64,000 bases of DNA from Pseudokineococcus marinus (lineage in GTDB: Bacteria; Actinomycetota; Actinomycetes; Actinomycetales; Quadrisphaeraceae), in the NCBI RefSeq assembly GCF_037482405.1, contig NZ_JBBHZZ010000001.1:724103-788102 (forward strand), given 5' to 3'. Both the position numbers and the translations under genes were made by a program. How positions within the stretch are numbered: position 1 is the stretch's first letter; each line of letters starts with the position of its first letter. The notes under the pieces are model-generated. The model had not been told where the DNA came from. It made no database searches and saw nothing but the letters and a program-made list of their open reading frames with translations. This document shows, piece by piece, positions 36,093-45,334 of the stretch.

Positions 36093-36448
36093 GCCGTGCG
36101 GCGCCCGTCGACGACCTCTTCGACCCGGGCCTGCAGCCCGAGCGCACGCTCCTGGCCTGGCGACGGACGACGCTCGCGCTGGCCGTCGGCTGCGCCGCGC
36201 TGGTCCGCTTCGTCGCGCCGGTGCTGGGACCGGTGGTCGCCGTGATCGGGCTGCTCGGGCTCGTCCTGTGCGGCGCCGCCTACCTCGGTGCGGCCACGCA
36301 GTACCACCGCGTGAGCCGAGAGCTGGTGTCCGACGGCGGCGGCGCCCTGCCGTCGCCCGGCCCGGCGGTCGCCGCGCTGACGGCCGCGCTGGTACTCGTG
36401 GGCGCCGCGTCGCTCGCCTTCGTCGTCGCCCCCGCCCTGGCGGCGTGA
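36089..36448 (+). CDS. DUF202 membrane protein
   Basis: 119 aa, three helices. Signature PGLQPERTLLAWRRTTLALAVGCAALVRF near the N-terminus, related to but distinct from the upstream DUF202 protein (YidG-like versus YidH-like). Starts at GTG overlapping the previous stop by 4 bp. Paired YidH/YidG-type genes are a common arrangement. Function unknown. Confidence 0.88.
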   Translation: MSRAAPVDDLFDPGLQPERTLLAWRRTTLALAVGCAALVRFVAPVLGPVVAVIGLLGLVLCGAAYLGAATQYHRVSRELVSDGGGALPSPGPAVAALTAALVLVGAASLAFVVAPALAA

Positions 36449-36457
36449 CGACGTCGC

Positions 36458-36676
36458 TCAGTGCTGCCCGGGCGGGCCGTCCGAGGGGTTGCGCCGGCCG
36501 GTGAGGCCGAGCTGCCGGTCGACGAGCGCGCCGACGGCGAGGCTGGCGGCGACGGCCACGACGACGCGCAGGACGGTCGACAGGCCCGGCGCCAGCGCGT
36601 CGACGACCCCGAGGGTGACGACGATGACGAGGAAGCGGGCGACGAAGGACGTCAGGCGCGGGTGGCGGTGCAGCAC
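36458..36676 (-). CDS. Small membrane protein, 72 aa
   Basis: Two hydrophobic segments (FVARFLVIVVTLGVVDALAPG and VLRVVVAVAASLAVGALVDRQLGL) around a short loop, with charged ends. Not recognised by family. Lies between the convergent DUF202 pair and the divergent GH3 gene. Codon use is like neighbours. No strong ribosome site. Confidence 0.55.
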   Translation of the reverse strand: MLHRHPRLTSFVARFLVIVVTLGVVDALAPGLSTVLRVVVAVAASLAVGALVDRQLGLTGRRNPSDGPPGQH

Positions 36677-36782
36677 CCCGCGGACAGTACGGCGCTAGCG
36701 TCCGCCCGAGGCGCCCGGACCGGGCGCCGTCCGCCGAGAGACCAGTCCGCTCGCGCACCGGCGCGCGACGAGGAGGACCCCC

Positions 36783-39056
36783 GTGAGCACCCCGCAGGAC
36801 CCGCCGCTCGACGTCGACGCCGTCATGGCGCAGCTCACGCTCGAGGAGAAGGTCTCCCTCGCGTCGGGCTCGGACTTCTGGCACACCCAGGGCGTCGAGC
36901 GCCTCGGCGTCCCGGCGGTGATGGTCACCGACGGCCCCCACGGCCTGCGCAAGCAGGCGGGCGAGTCCGACCACGTGGGGCTCAACGACAGCGTGCCCGC
37001 GACGTGCTTCCCGCCCGCGGCCGGCCTGGCGTCGACGTGGGACGCCGACCTGCTGCGCCGCGTCGGCGCCGCGCTCGGCGACGAGTGCCGCGCCGAGCAG
37101 GTCGCCGTCCTCCTCGGCCCGGGCGTCAACATGAAGCGCAGCCCGCTGTGCGGCCGGAACTTCGAGTACTTCTCCGAGGACCCCCTGCTCGCCGGCGAGC
37201 TGGCCGCCGCGCTCGTGCAGGGCGTCCAGAGCCGCGGCGTGGGTACCTCGCTGAAGCACTTCGCGGCCAACAACCAGGAGACCGAGCGGATGAGCATCTC
37301 CGCCGAGGTCGACGAGCGGACGCTCCGGGAGATCTACCTGCCGGCCTTCGAGCGCGTCGTGACGCAGGCGCAGCCGTGGACGGTCATGTGCTCCTACAAC
37401 AAGGTCAACGGCGTCTACGCCAGCCAGGACCCGTGGCTGCTCACACAGGTGTTGCGCGAGGAGTGGGGCTTCGCGGGCCTCGTCGTCTCCGACTGGGGCG
37501 CCGTCGACGAGCGCTGGCGCGCCGTCGCGGCCGGGCTCGACCTCGAGATGCCGGCGTCCGGCGGCTCCGGGGACGCGAGCATCCGCGCCGGGCTGGACGC
37601 CGGTGACCTCACCGAGGCCGAGCTCGACGTCGTCGTGCGCCGGAACCTCGAGCTCCTCGCCAAGGCGCTGCCGGCGATGGCGCCCGGCCAGACCTTCGAC
37701 GCCGACGCCCACCACGCGCTCGCCCGCGAGGCCGCCCGCGAGAGCGCGGTCCTGCTGACGAACGACGGCGTCCTGCCGCTCGACCCGTCCGCGGGTGGCC
37801 GCATCGCCGTCATCGGCGAGATGGCGCGCAACCCGCGCTTCCAGGGCGCCGGGTCCTCCCAGGTCAACCCGACCCGCCTCGACGACGCGCTCACCGCCCT
37901 GCGCGCGGGCACGAGCCGCGAGGTCGTCTTCGCCGCCGGCTACGTCGCCGAGCCCGCCGCGGGCGAGGGCGCGGACGAGGCGCTCGTCGCCGAGGCTGTC
38001 GAGGCCGCGCGCGGCGCCGAGGTCGCCGTCCTCTTCCTCGGCCTGCCGGCGTCGTGGGAGTCCGAGGGCTACGACCGCGAGCACCTCGACCTCCCCGGCG
38101 GTCAGGTCGCCCTCCTCGAGGCCGTGCGCGGCGCCTGCGACCGTGTCGTCGTCGTGCTGTCGAACGGCGGCGCCGTGGCGGTCGACGGCTGGGCGCACCG
38201 CGCCGACGCCCTGCTGGAGGGCTGGCTGCTCGGCCAGGCCGGCGGCGCGGCGACGGCGGACCTCCTCTACGGCGTCGTCTCGCCGTCCGGGCGCCTCGCC
38301 GAGACGGTCCCGGTGCGCCTCGAGGACACCCCCGCCTACGGCGCCTTCCCCGGCGACAGCGGCGTCGTCCGCTACCGCGAGGGGCTCCTCATCGGCTACC
38401 GCTGGTACGACACCCGCCGCGCGCCCGTCTCCTTCCCCTTCGGGCACGGGCTGACCTACACGACCTTCGCCCACACCGACCTCGCGGTCCGCGCGACCGG
38501 GGCGGGGCAGGACGCGAGCGTCGAGGTCGCCCTCACCGTCACGAACACCGGCGAGCGCGCCGGCGCCGAGGTCGTGCAGGTCTACGCGGCGCCGCAGGAC
38601 GCCGGCGTCGTCCGGCCGGAGCAGGAGCTCGTCGGCTTCACCCGCGTCCACCTCGAGCCCGGTGCGGCGCAGGAGGTCTCGCTCACGCTGTCGGCCCGCG
38701 ACCTCGGCCACTGGAGCGAGGTCCACCACCGCTGGGTGCTCGAGGGTGGCCGCTACGAGGTCCGCGTCGGCGCGTCCTCGCGCGACGTGCGCCAGCGGGC
38801 GGTCGTCGACGTCGAGGGCGAGGACCTCGTGCCCCTCCTCACCCCGCAGTCCGAGGCGGGCACGTGGCTCGAGCACCCCGTCGCCGGACCCGACCTGCGC
38901 TCCCGCCTGGGCGAGGCCGCCGCCATGCTCGACGACCCGCAGCACGGCCGGATGATGCGGGCCATCCCGCTCGTGCGGCTCACGCGCTTCCCGGGCTTCC
39001 CCGTCGACGAGGGCGACCTGCCGGCGCTCGCGGACGCGGCGAACGGCTCCCGCTGA
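36783..39056 (+). CDS. GH3 beta-glucosidase
   Basis: 757 aa, BglB-type GH3 enzyme. N-terminal barrel with MVTDGPHGLRKQ, LLGPGVNMKRSPLCGRNFEYFSEDP and nucleophile Asp237 in LVVSDWGAVDE. The second domain carries AGSSQVNPTRLDD, and a fibronectin-III-like domain follows (LTVTNTGERAGAEVVQVY). No signal peptide, so intracellular cleavage of beta-glucosides such as cellobiose. GTG with AGGAGG about 8 nt upstream. Convergent with the ROK repressor gene. Confidence 0.93.
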   Translation: MSTPQDPPLDVDAVMAQLTLEEKVSLASGSDFWHTQGVERLGVPAVMVTDGPHGLRKQAGESDHVGLNDSVPATCFPPAAGLASTWDADLLRRVGAALGDECRAEQVAVLLGPGVNMKRSPLCGRNFEYFSEDPLLAGELAAALVQGVQSRGVGTSLKHFAANNQETERMSISAEVDERTLREIYLPAFERVVTQAQPWTVMCSYNKVNGVYASQDPWLLTQVLREEWGFAGLVVSDWGAVDERWRAVAAGLDLEMPASGGSGDASIRAGLDAGDLTEAELDVVVRRNLELLAKALPAMAPGQTFDADAHHALAREAARESAVLLTNDGVLPLDPSAGGRIAVIGEMARNPRFQGAGSSQVNPTRLDDALTALRAGTSREVVFAAGYVAEPAAGEGADEALVAEAVEAARGAEVAVLFLGLPASWESEGYDREHLDLPGGQVALLEAVRGACDRVVVVLSNGGAVAVDGWAHRADALLEGWLLGQAGGAATADLLYGVVSPSGRLAETVPVRLEDTPAYGAFPGDSGVVRYREGLLIGYRWYDTRRAPVSFPFGHGLTYTTFAHTDLAVRATGAGQDASVEVALTVTNTGERAGAEVVQVYAAPQDAGVVRPEQELVGFTRVHLEPGAAQEVSLTLSARDLGHWSEVHHRWVLEGGRYEVRVGASSRDVRQRAVVDVEGEDLVPLLTPQSEAGTWLEHPVAGPDLRSRLGEAAAMLDDPQHGRMMRAIPLVRLTRFPGFPVDEGDLPALADAANGSR

Positions 39057-39113
39057 GCCGGACACGGCCGAGGCGCCGATCTCGCTCGGAGCCGTCCGGG
39101 CGGGCCGGCGCGC

Positions 39114-40343
39114 TCAGGCCGGGTCGAGCAGGTGCTGCGCCACCACGAGCGCTGCCCCCAGCAGCGCGCCGTCGGCCCCGGCGCGCGGTGTCGCGATGGT
39201 GAGGTGCCGCGTCGCCAGCGGCGTCGAGCGCCGGTAGACGACCTCGCGGACGCCGGCGAGCAGGTCCTCGCCCGCCAGGGCGAGCGAGCCGCCGACGACG
39301 AGCGCGCCGGGGTTCAGCAGGTTCACGCACGTCGAGAGCACCTCGCCGAGGTCGCGGCCCGCCTGGCGCACGAGGTCGAGCGCCAGCGGGTCGCCGGCGC
39401 GGACGAGGGCGACGACGTCGCGGCTCGTCCGCGCCTCCCGCCCGTGCGCGCGAAGGCGCGCCGCGACGGCGGTGCCGCTGGCCAGCGCCTCGAGCGTCGT
39501 CCCGTCGTCGGACGACCCGGGGACGCCGGCGCCGCCCGGCCCGGCGACGTGGACGGCGCCGAGGTCGCCGGCGCTGCCCTGCGCGCCGCGCTGCAGCCGG
39601 CCGCCGCTGACGACGCCGGCGCCGACCCCGGTGGCGACCTTGACGAAGAGCAGGTCCTCCTCGGCCGGCCAGCTGCTCGCGTGCTCGCCGAGGGCGAGGA
39701 GGTTGACGTCGTTGTCGACGAGGACCGGCACGTCACCTGCGCCGGGCGCGAGGCCCCGGGCGACCAGCCGGGCGCGCACCTCGCCGGGCACGTCGACGCC
39801 GTCCCAGCCCGGCATGATCGGCGGCCGCACCGGGCGGCCGGTGGCGTGCTCGACGGGCCCGGGCAGGCCGACGCCCGCGCCCACGAGGACCCCCGTGCTC
39901 CCGGCGGCGCTCCCGCCGGCGCCGCCGAGCTCCGCCAGCAGCTCCGCCGCGGCCTCGGCCACCCAGTCGAGCACGGGGCCCGGGCCGTCGGCGATGGCCA
40001 GGGCGCGCGAGCGGCTGCCGAGCGCCCGGCCGGCGAGGTCGGCGACGGCGACGGACCCGTGCGCCGCCCCGAGGTCGACGGCGAGGACGACCCGCGCGTC
40101 GGGGCGGAACTCGACCCGCGCGGGGGGCCGGCCGCCCGTCGACGGCGCCTCGCCCGCGGGGGCGACGAGCCCGGCGGCGACGAGCTGGTCGACGCGCGCC
40201 TGCACGGTCGAGCGGGCCAGGCCGGTCTCGGCGGCGATCTCCGAGCGCGTGCGCGGCGGCCCGGAGCGCAGCAGCCGGAGGACGGGCGCGGCGCCGGGCG
40301 GCACGAGCGTCCCGGCGTCCAGCGGCGCGCCACCTGCGGTCAC
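39114..40343 (-). CDS. ROK-family transcriptional repressor
   Basis: 409 aa. N-terminal winged HTH (RSEIAAETGLARSTVQARVDQLVAAGLV, about 30-60) and C-terminal ROK sugar-kinase-like domain with VLAVDLGAAHGSVAVADLAG, VGVGLPGPVEH and DNDVNLLALGEH. The kinase DxGxT motif is replaced by DLGAAHG, and the usual Cys-rich zinc motif after the GD-LG element (here GSAGDLGAVHV) is absent, so it is a sensor rather than an enzyme. Divergent from the isomerase/dehydrogenase operon with a palindrome between them, so most likely its repressor. Confidence 0.88.
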   Translation of the reverse strand: MTAGGAPLDAGTLVPPGAAPVLRLLRSGPPRTRSEIAAETGLARSTVQARVDQLVAAGLVAPAGEAPSTGGRPPARVEFRPDARVVLAVDLGAAHGSVAVADLAGRALGSRSRALAIADGPGPVLDWVAEAAAELLAELGGAGGSAAGSTGVLVGAGVGLPGPVEHATGRPVRPPIMPGWDGVDVPGEVRARLVARGLAPGAGDVPVLVDNDVNLLALGEHASSWPAEEDLLFVKVATGVGAGVVSGGRLQRGAQGSAGDLGAVHVAGPGGAGVPGSSDDGTTLEALASGTAVAARLRAHGREARTSRDVVALVRAGDPLALDLVRQAGRDLGEVLSTCVNLLNPGALVVGGSLALAGEDLLAGVREVVYRRSTPLATRHLTIATPRAGADGALLGAALVVAQHLLDPA

Positions 40344-40410
40344 GGGGGCAGTCAACCAGCACCGCCACCGGCGCGGCGGAAGGGTGTCGCCGCCCGGCTG
40401 ACTTGTGCTT

Positions 40411-40427
40411 GACTGCTGGCAGAAGTC
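40411..40427. promoter_or_regulatory. Probable ROK operator
   Basis: GACTGCTGGCAGAAGTC is a 17-bp palindrome with one mismatched pair, 22 bp ahead of the first gene of the operon and within the 106-bp divergent spacer. TTGACT (40409-40414) just overlaps it and can serve as a -35. Position and symmetry suit a repressor site; binding by the adjacent ROK protein is inferred. Confidence 0.5.
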
Positions 40428-40449
40428 CAGCGACTCGACGAGGAGACCC

Positions 40450-41226
40450 GTGACCACCGCACCGACCGCCGACGGCCTGCTGTCCGTCCAGCTCTACACG
40501 CTGCGCGAGCGGCTGCAGGAGGACCTCACCGGGACCCTCCGGGCGCTCGCCGACCTCGGCTTCGCCCAGGTCGAGCCCTTCTCCTTCACCTCCTTCGGCG
40601 AGGGCGGCGCCGACCTCGGCCGCGCGCTCGCCGAGACGGGGCTCGCCGCCCCGACGACCCACCAGCACCTCGTCGGGCTGTCCGAGGACGAGCTCGACGC
40701 CGTCTTCGCGGCCGCCGCGGCGCTCGGCGTCGGCCGGGTCGTCGAGCCGATGGTCGGCGCCGACCGCTGGGGCACCGCGGACGACGTCGCCGCCGTCGCC
40801 GCCGAGCTCAACGCGGCGGCCGTCGTCGGCGCCCGGCACGGCGTCGCCGTCGGCTACCACAACCACGCGCACGAGCTCGAGAGCGTGATCGACGGGCGCC
40901 CGGCCCTCGAGGTCCTCGCCGACTCCCTCGACGACGCCGTCGGCCTCGAGGTCGACACCTACTGGGTGGCCGTCGGCGGCCAGGACCCGGTGGCGCTGCT
41001 GCAGCGCCTCGGCGGCCGCGTCGTCGCGCTGCACCTCAAGGACGGCCCCGTCTCGACGGACACGGCCGACCAGGTGGCCCTCGGCCAGGGGCGCATGCCC
41101 GTGGCCGACATCGTCGCCGCCGCCCCGACCGCCCTGCGCGTCGTCGAGCTCGACGACTCCCGCGGAGACCGGCTGCAGGCCGTCGCCGACAGCGCGGCCT
41201 TCCTGCGCGAGCAGGGCCTGGCGTGA
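40450..41226 (+). CDS. Sugar phosphate isomerase/epimerase (AP-endonuclease-2 fold)
   Basis: 258-aa TIM-barrel protein of the IolI/IolE-like xylose-isomerase superfamily. LSVQLYTLRERLQEDL opens the barrel. Metal ligands appear as the Glu of GRVVEPMVG, His of VGYHNHAHELE, Asp/Glu of VGLEVDTYW and the His of VALHLKDG. Likely isomerises or epimerises a keto-sugar or inositol derivative. First gene of a four-gene operon linked by 4-bp overlaps; GTG with GAGGAG upstream. Confidence 0.87.
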   Translation: MTTAPTADGLLSVQLYTLRERLQEDLTGTLRALADLGFAQVEPFSFTSFGEGGADLGRALAETGLAAPTTHQHLVGLSEDELDAVFAAAAALGVGRVVEPMVGADRWGTADDVAAVAAELNAAAVVGARHGVAVGYHNHAHELESVIDGRPALEVLADSLDDAVGLEVDTYWVAVGGQDPVALLQRLGGRVVALHLKDGPVSTDTADQVALGQGRMPVADIVAAAPTALRVVELDDSRGDRLQAVADSAAFLREQGLA

Positions 41227-42350
41227 GCGCCCCCGCCAGCGGGGCCGCCCGCACCGGCCCCGTCGTCGTCGGCCTCATCGGGGCCGGCACGATCAGCCGG
41301 CAGTACCTCGGCAACCTCACGGCGTTCCCGGACCTCGACGTCCGCTGGGTCGCCGACCTCGACGTCGAGCGCGCGGCCGAGCGCGCGGCCGAGTTCGACG
41401 TCCCGCGCTCGGGCACGGTCGCCGAGCTGCTGGCCGACGACGAGGTCGAGGTCGTCGTCAACCTCACGATCCCCGCCGTGCACGTCGAGGTGGGGCTCCA
41501 GATCGTCGCGGCGGGCAAGCACGTGTGGGGCGAGAAGCCCCTCGCGCTCGACCTCGAGGGCGGCCGCCGCCTCCTCGAGGCCGCCCGCGCGGCGGGCCTG
41601 CGCGCGGCGTCCGCGCCCGACACCTTCCTCGGCGCGGGCCTGCAGACGACGCGCCGCGTGCTCGAGTCCGGCCGCGTGGGCGCCCCGCTGTCGGCCCTGG
41701 TGCTCTTCCAGGGCCCCGGCCCGGAGTCGTGGCACCCGGACCCGGCCTTCCTCTTCGCCGAGGGCGCCGGGCCGCTCTTCGACATCGGCCCCTACTACCT
41801 GACCGCCCTCGTCCAGCTCCTCGGGCCGATCAAGCGCGTCAGCGCGACGTCGTCGGTCGCCCGCCCGGTGCGGACGATCGGCTCGGGCCCGAAGGCCGGC
41901 CAGCAGTTCGACGTCACGGTCGCCACGCACGTCAGCGCGCTCTACGAGTTCGCCGGCGGGGCCAGCGCCGTGGCCGTCTTCAGCTTCGACTCGGCCGTCA
42001 AGCGCACCCAGCTCGAGGTCGCGGGCTCCGAGGGCACGCTCGTCGTGCCCGACCCCAACACCTTCGACGGCGAGGTCGGCGTCCACCGCCTCGACGAGGA
42101 CCTCGTCGCCGAGCCGGCCGTCGGCGCGACGACGACGCGCGGCACCGGCGTCCTCGAGCTCGCCCGGGCCATCCGCGCCGGCGTGCCCGAGCGGGCCTCC
42201 GGCGACCTGGCGCTGCACGTCCTCGACGCGATGGTCTCGACGACGCGCGCCGCCACCGACGGCGCCCCCGTCGAGCTGACGACGACGGTCGACGTCGCCC
42301 CGGCCCTGCCCGAGGACTTCGACCCGACCGCGCGGACGCTCACCCCGTGA
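41223..42350 (+). CDS. Gfo/Idh/MocA-family oxidoreductase
   Basis: 375 aa. N-terminal Rossmann fold with VGLIGAGTISRQYLGNL (GxGxxS) and the EKP motif in HVWGEKPLALD (about residue 102), then the C-terminal alpha/beta domain with PLFDIGPYYLTALVQLLGP. Oxidises or reduces a sugar or cyclitol using NAD(P). GTGA overlap with the upstream isomerase. Substrate not determinable. Confidence 0.9.
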   Translation: MSAPASGAARTGPVVVGLIGAGTISRQYLGNLTAFPDLDVRWVADLDVERAAERAAEFDVPRSGTVAELLADDEVEVVVNLTIPAVHVEVGLQIVAAGKHVWGEKPLALDLEGGRRLLEAARAAGLRAASAPDTFLGAGLQTTRRVLESGRVGAPLSALVLFQGPGPESWHPDPAFLFAEGAGPLFDIGPYYLTALVQLLGPIKRVSATSSVARPVRTIGSGPKAGQQFDVTVATHVSALYEFAGGASAVAVFSFDSAVKRTQLEVAGSEGTLVVPDPNTFDGEVGVHRLDEDLVAEPAVGATTTRGTGVLELARAIRAGVPERASGDLALHVLDAMVSTTRAATDGAPVELTTTVDVAPALPEDFDPTARTLTP

Positions 42351-43537
42351 GCCCCCTGCTCGAGGCCCCCGCCGCCACGACCGGCGGCGGGGGCCCGCTC
42401 GGCGCTGCCGTCGTCGGCGGCGGCTTCATGGCGGCCGTCCACACCCGGGCCGCGCGCTCCGCCCGCGCCCGGCTCGTCGGCGCGCTCACCTCCACGCCGG
42501 AGGGCTCGCGGCGCGCCGCCGCGGCGCTGGGCCACGAGCGCGGCTACGGCTCGCTCGAGGAGCTCCTCGCGGACGACGCCGTCGACGTCGTCCACGTCTG
42601 CACGCCCAACGCGCTGCACGCCGAGCAGGTGCTCGCGGCCGTCGGGGCGGGCAAGCACGTCGTCTGCGAGAAGCCGCTGGCCACGAGCCCCGAGGAGGCG
42701 TCGGCCGTCGTCGACGCCGCGGATGCCGCGGGCGTCGTCGTCGCTGTGCCCTTCGTCTACCGCTTCCACCCGATGGTCCGCGAGGCACGGGCGCGGGTGC
42801 GCTCCGGCGAGGTCGGCCGCGTGCTCACCGTCGCCGGCTCCTACCTGCAGGACTGGATGCTCAGCCCCGAGGACGACGACTGGCGCGTCGACCCGGAGCG
42901 CGGCGGACCCAGCCGGGCCTTCGCCGACATCGGCTCCCACCTCGTCGACCTCCTCGAGACGGTGACGGGGGACCGCGTGTCCTCGCTCGCGGCGACCCTG
43001 TCGACCGTCCACCCGCACCGCGCGCAGCACCGCGACGTGGCGACGGAGGACGCCGCCGCGGTCGTCGTGCGCACCGCGGGCGGCGCCGTCGGCACGCTGC
43101 TCGTCTCGCAGGTGGCGCCGGGCCGCAAGAACCGCCTCCACCTCGAGGTCGCGGGCTCGGCCGAGAGCCTGGCCTTCGACCAGGAGGACCCGGAGCGGCT
43201 GTGGGTCGGCCGGCGCTCCGGCAGCCTGCTCGTGCCGCGCGACGCCGACCAGCTCGCGCCCGACGCCGCCCGGCTGTGCGCCGTCCCGGCCGGGCACCCG
43301 CAGGGCTACCAGGACGCCTTCGACGCCTTCGTCGCCGACGCCCACGCCGCCGCCCGCGGGGCCGCCCCCGAGGCGCTGCCGCTCGCCGTCGACGGCGCCC
43401 GCGCCGTCGACCTCACCGCCGCCGTCCTGGCGTCGCACCGCTCGGGCGGCTGGGTCGACGTGCCCGCGCCCCGCACCGCCCCGCCCGCCCCCACCGCCTC
43501 GAACGCCGCCCCCACCCCCGCAGGAGCTGCCTCGTGA
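42347..43537 (+). CDS. Gfo/Idh/MocA-family oxidoreductase
   Basis: 396 aa. Rossmann motif VVGGGFMAAVHTRAA and EKP motif HVVCEKPLATSPEEA (about residue 108), C-terminal domain with FADIGSHLVDLLETVTGD, where the His of GSHLVD is the usual catalytic position. The Pro/Ala-rich tail is atypical. Coupled by 4-bp overlap to both neighbours. Two dehydrogenases in one operon suggest an oxidation-isomerisation-reduction path for a sugar or inositol. Confidence 0.9.
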   Translation: MSPLLEAPAATTGGGGPLGAAVVGGGFMAAVHTRAARSARARLVGALTSTPEGSRRAAAALGHERGYGSLEELLADDAVDVVHVCTPNALHAEQVLAAVGAGKHVVCEKPLATSPEEASAVVDAADAAGVVVAVPFVYRFHPMVREARARVRSGEVGRVLTVAGSYLQDWMLSPEDDDWRVDPERGGPSRAFADIGSHLVDLLETVTGDRVSSLAATLSTVHPHRAQHRDVATEDAAAVVVRTAGGAVGTLLVSQVAPGRKNRLHLEVAGSAESLAFDQEDPERLWVGRRSGSLLVPRDADQLAPDAARLCAVPAGHPQGYQDAFDAFVADAHAAARGAAPEALPLAVDGARAVDLTAAVLASHRSGGWVDVPAPRTAPPAPTASNAAPTPAGAAS

Positions 43538-44595
43538 CCGCTGACACCGACAGCACGACGACCGCCGCCGCCAGTACGGCTTCCCCAGGCGCCGGCCAGC
43601 CCGTCACCCTCTTCACCGGGCAGTGGGCGGACCTGCCGCTCGAGGAGGTCGCGCGCCTCGCGGCGTCGTGGGGCTACGACGGCCTCGAGGTCGCCTGCGG
43701 CCCGCACCTCGACGTGCAGCGCGCCGTCGAGGACGACGCCTACCTCGCCGAGCGCCGAGAGATCCTCGAGCGCAACGGCCTCCAGGTGTGGGCGATCTCC
43801 AACCACCTGTCCGGCCAGGCCGTCTGCGACGACCCGATCGACTTCCGCCACGAGGCCTTCGTCCCAAGGCGGGTGTGGGGCGACGGTGACGCCGAGGGCG
43901 TCCGGCAGCGCGCCGCCGAGGAGATGCGGCTGACGGCGCGGACGGCGCGGCGCCTGGGCGTCGACGTCGTCGTCGGCTTCACGGGCTCGAAGATCTGGCC
44001 GTACGTCGCCCAGTTCCCTCCCGTGCCGGCGTCCGTCATGGACGCCGGGTACGAGGACTTCGCCCGTCGGTGGAACCCGGTGCTCGACGTCTTCGACGGC
44101 GAGGGCGTGCGCTTCGCCCACGAGGTGCACCCCAGCGAGATCGCCTACGACTACTGGTCGACGGTGCGCTCGCTCGAGGTCCTCGAGCACCGCGACGCCT
44201 TCGCCTTCAACTGGGACCCGAGCCACATGATGTGGCAGGGGATCGACCCGGTGGCCTTCATCACCGAGTTCGCCGACCGCATCGTCCACGTCGACTGCAA
44301 GGACACCCGCCTGCGCCCGGCCAACGGCCGCGCCGGGGTCCTCGGCTCGCACCTGCCGTGGGGCGACCCGCGCCGCTCGTGGGACTTCGTCTCCACGGGG
44401 CGCGGCGACGTGCCGTGGGAGGACTCCTTCCGCGCCTTGCGCGCCATCGGCTACGCCGGTCCGATCTCGGTGGAGTGGGAGGACGCCGGCATGGACCGCC
44501 TCAAAGGCGCGGCCGAGGCCGTCGGCTTCGTGCGCTCGCTGCTGTGGGACCGCCCGACGGCGTCCTTCGACGCCGCCTTCAGCAGCCAGGACTGA
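43534..44595 (+). CDS. Sugar phosphate isomerase/epimerase (IolE-like)
   Basis: 353-aa TIM-barrel protein. Metal and substrate residues typical of the superfamily are seen in FAHEVHPSEIAYDY, FNWDPSHMMWQG (Asp, His), IVHVDCKD and ISVEWEDAG (Glu). Longer than the first isomerase of the operon, with a Ser/Thr/Ala-rich N-terminal stretch. Last gene of the ROK-linked operon. Probable role in the same sugar or cyclitol route. Confidence 0.88.
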   Translation: MTADTDSTTTAAASTASPGAGQPVTLFTGQWADLPLEEVARLAASWGYDGLEVACGPHLDVQRAVEDDAYLAERREILERNGLQVWAISNHLSGQAVCDDPIDFRHEAFVPRRVWGDGDAEGVRQRAAEEMRLTARTARRLGVDVVVGFTGSKIWPYVAQFPPVPASVMDAGYEDFARRWNPVLDVFDGEGVRFAHEVHPSEIAYDYWSTVRSLEVLEHRDAFAFNWDPSHMMWQGIDPVAFITEFADRIVHVDCKDTRLRPANGRAGVLGSHLPWGDPRRSWDFVSTGRGDVPWEDSFRALRAIGYAGPISVEWEDAGMDRLKGAAEAVGFVRSLLWDRPTASFDAAFSSQD

Positions 44596-44623
44596 GGGCG
44601 GTCGGGCGGGCTCCGGCCGGCCC

Positions 44624-45298
44624 GTGACCGGATCGATGCCGCAGGACGGCCACGAGCGCAGCCCCTGCGGTGCCACCCTCGTCGCCGTGAGGACGTCCTG
44701 GGGGCGGGTCCGGGCCCGCCAGCACGCCGACGTGCCGACGAGCGGCGAGGCCGCCGAGCTGTGGAGCCGCGTCCTGCGACGGCGCGGCGCCCTGGTCCTC
44801 TCGGCGCTCGGGGTCGGGTGGTCCGGCGTCGCGGCGACCGGGCTCGGGATGCCGCGGGGGCTCTGGCTCGTGGGCGGCGCGCTCGTGCTCGCCGGCCTCT
44901 TCGCGGGGGTGGCGCACCGCTCCGTGCCCCGCACCGACGGCGGCATGACGGAGCGGCTGCGCGACCACCCGCCCGAGTGGCGGCGCCTGCTCGTGCGGAC
45001 CTCCGGCTCCCTGGCCCTCGTGCTCGCCGTCGTCCTCGTCCTCGGGGTGACGACGCGCTCGCCGCAGGTGCTCGCGCCCTTCGCCGCGGTGGCCATGGGC
45101 GCGCACGGCCTCCCGGCCGCCTACGCCCTCGACCAGCCCGAGTACCGCTGGGCCGGCGCCGGGCTCGTGCTCGCCGGCGCCACCGGCGTCGCGCTGCTCA
45201 TCGCGGTGACGCCGTACGACGTCGTCCGCGACGTCGTCGGCGCGCTCGCCGCCCTGTCGCTGCTGGGGACGGCGGCGCGGCTGTCCGTGCGCCCCTGA
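44624..45298 (+). CDS. Membrane protein of unknown function
   Basis: About 224 aa. Six hydrophobic segments in pairs: GALVLSALGVGWSGVAATGLG, GLWLVGGALVLAGLFAGV, SLALVLAVVLVLGV, VLAPFAAVAMGAHGLPAAYAL, AGAGLVLAGATGVALLIAV and DVVGALAALSLLGTAARL. I do not recognise the family. Start uncertain: ATG at 44636 and GTG at 44687 are alternatives, the latter removing an atypical 21-residue leader. Followed by a 50-bp palindrome. Confidence 0.6.
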   Translation: MTGSMPQDGHERSPCGATLVAVRTSWGRVRARQHADVPTSGEAAELWSRVLRRRGALVLSALGVGWSGVAATGLGMPRGLWLVGGALVLAGLFAGVAHRSVPRTDGGMTERLRDHPPEWRRLLVRTSGSLALVLAVVLVLGVTTRSPQVLAPFAAVAMGAHGLPAAYALDQPEYRWAGAGLVLAGATGVALLIAVTPYDVVRDVVGALAALSLLGTAARLSVRP

Positions 45299-45334
45299 CC
45301 GGCCCACCCCGCCCCGCTCTCGCCCTGCTCGGCG

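Noticed and set aside
35487..39065. A 1192-codon minus-strand open frame opposite the antiporter, DUF202 and GH3 genes
   Set aside because: Translation is Arg/Ala/Gly/Val-rich without family motifs, while the plus strand encodes clear proteins.
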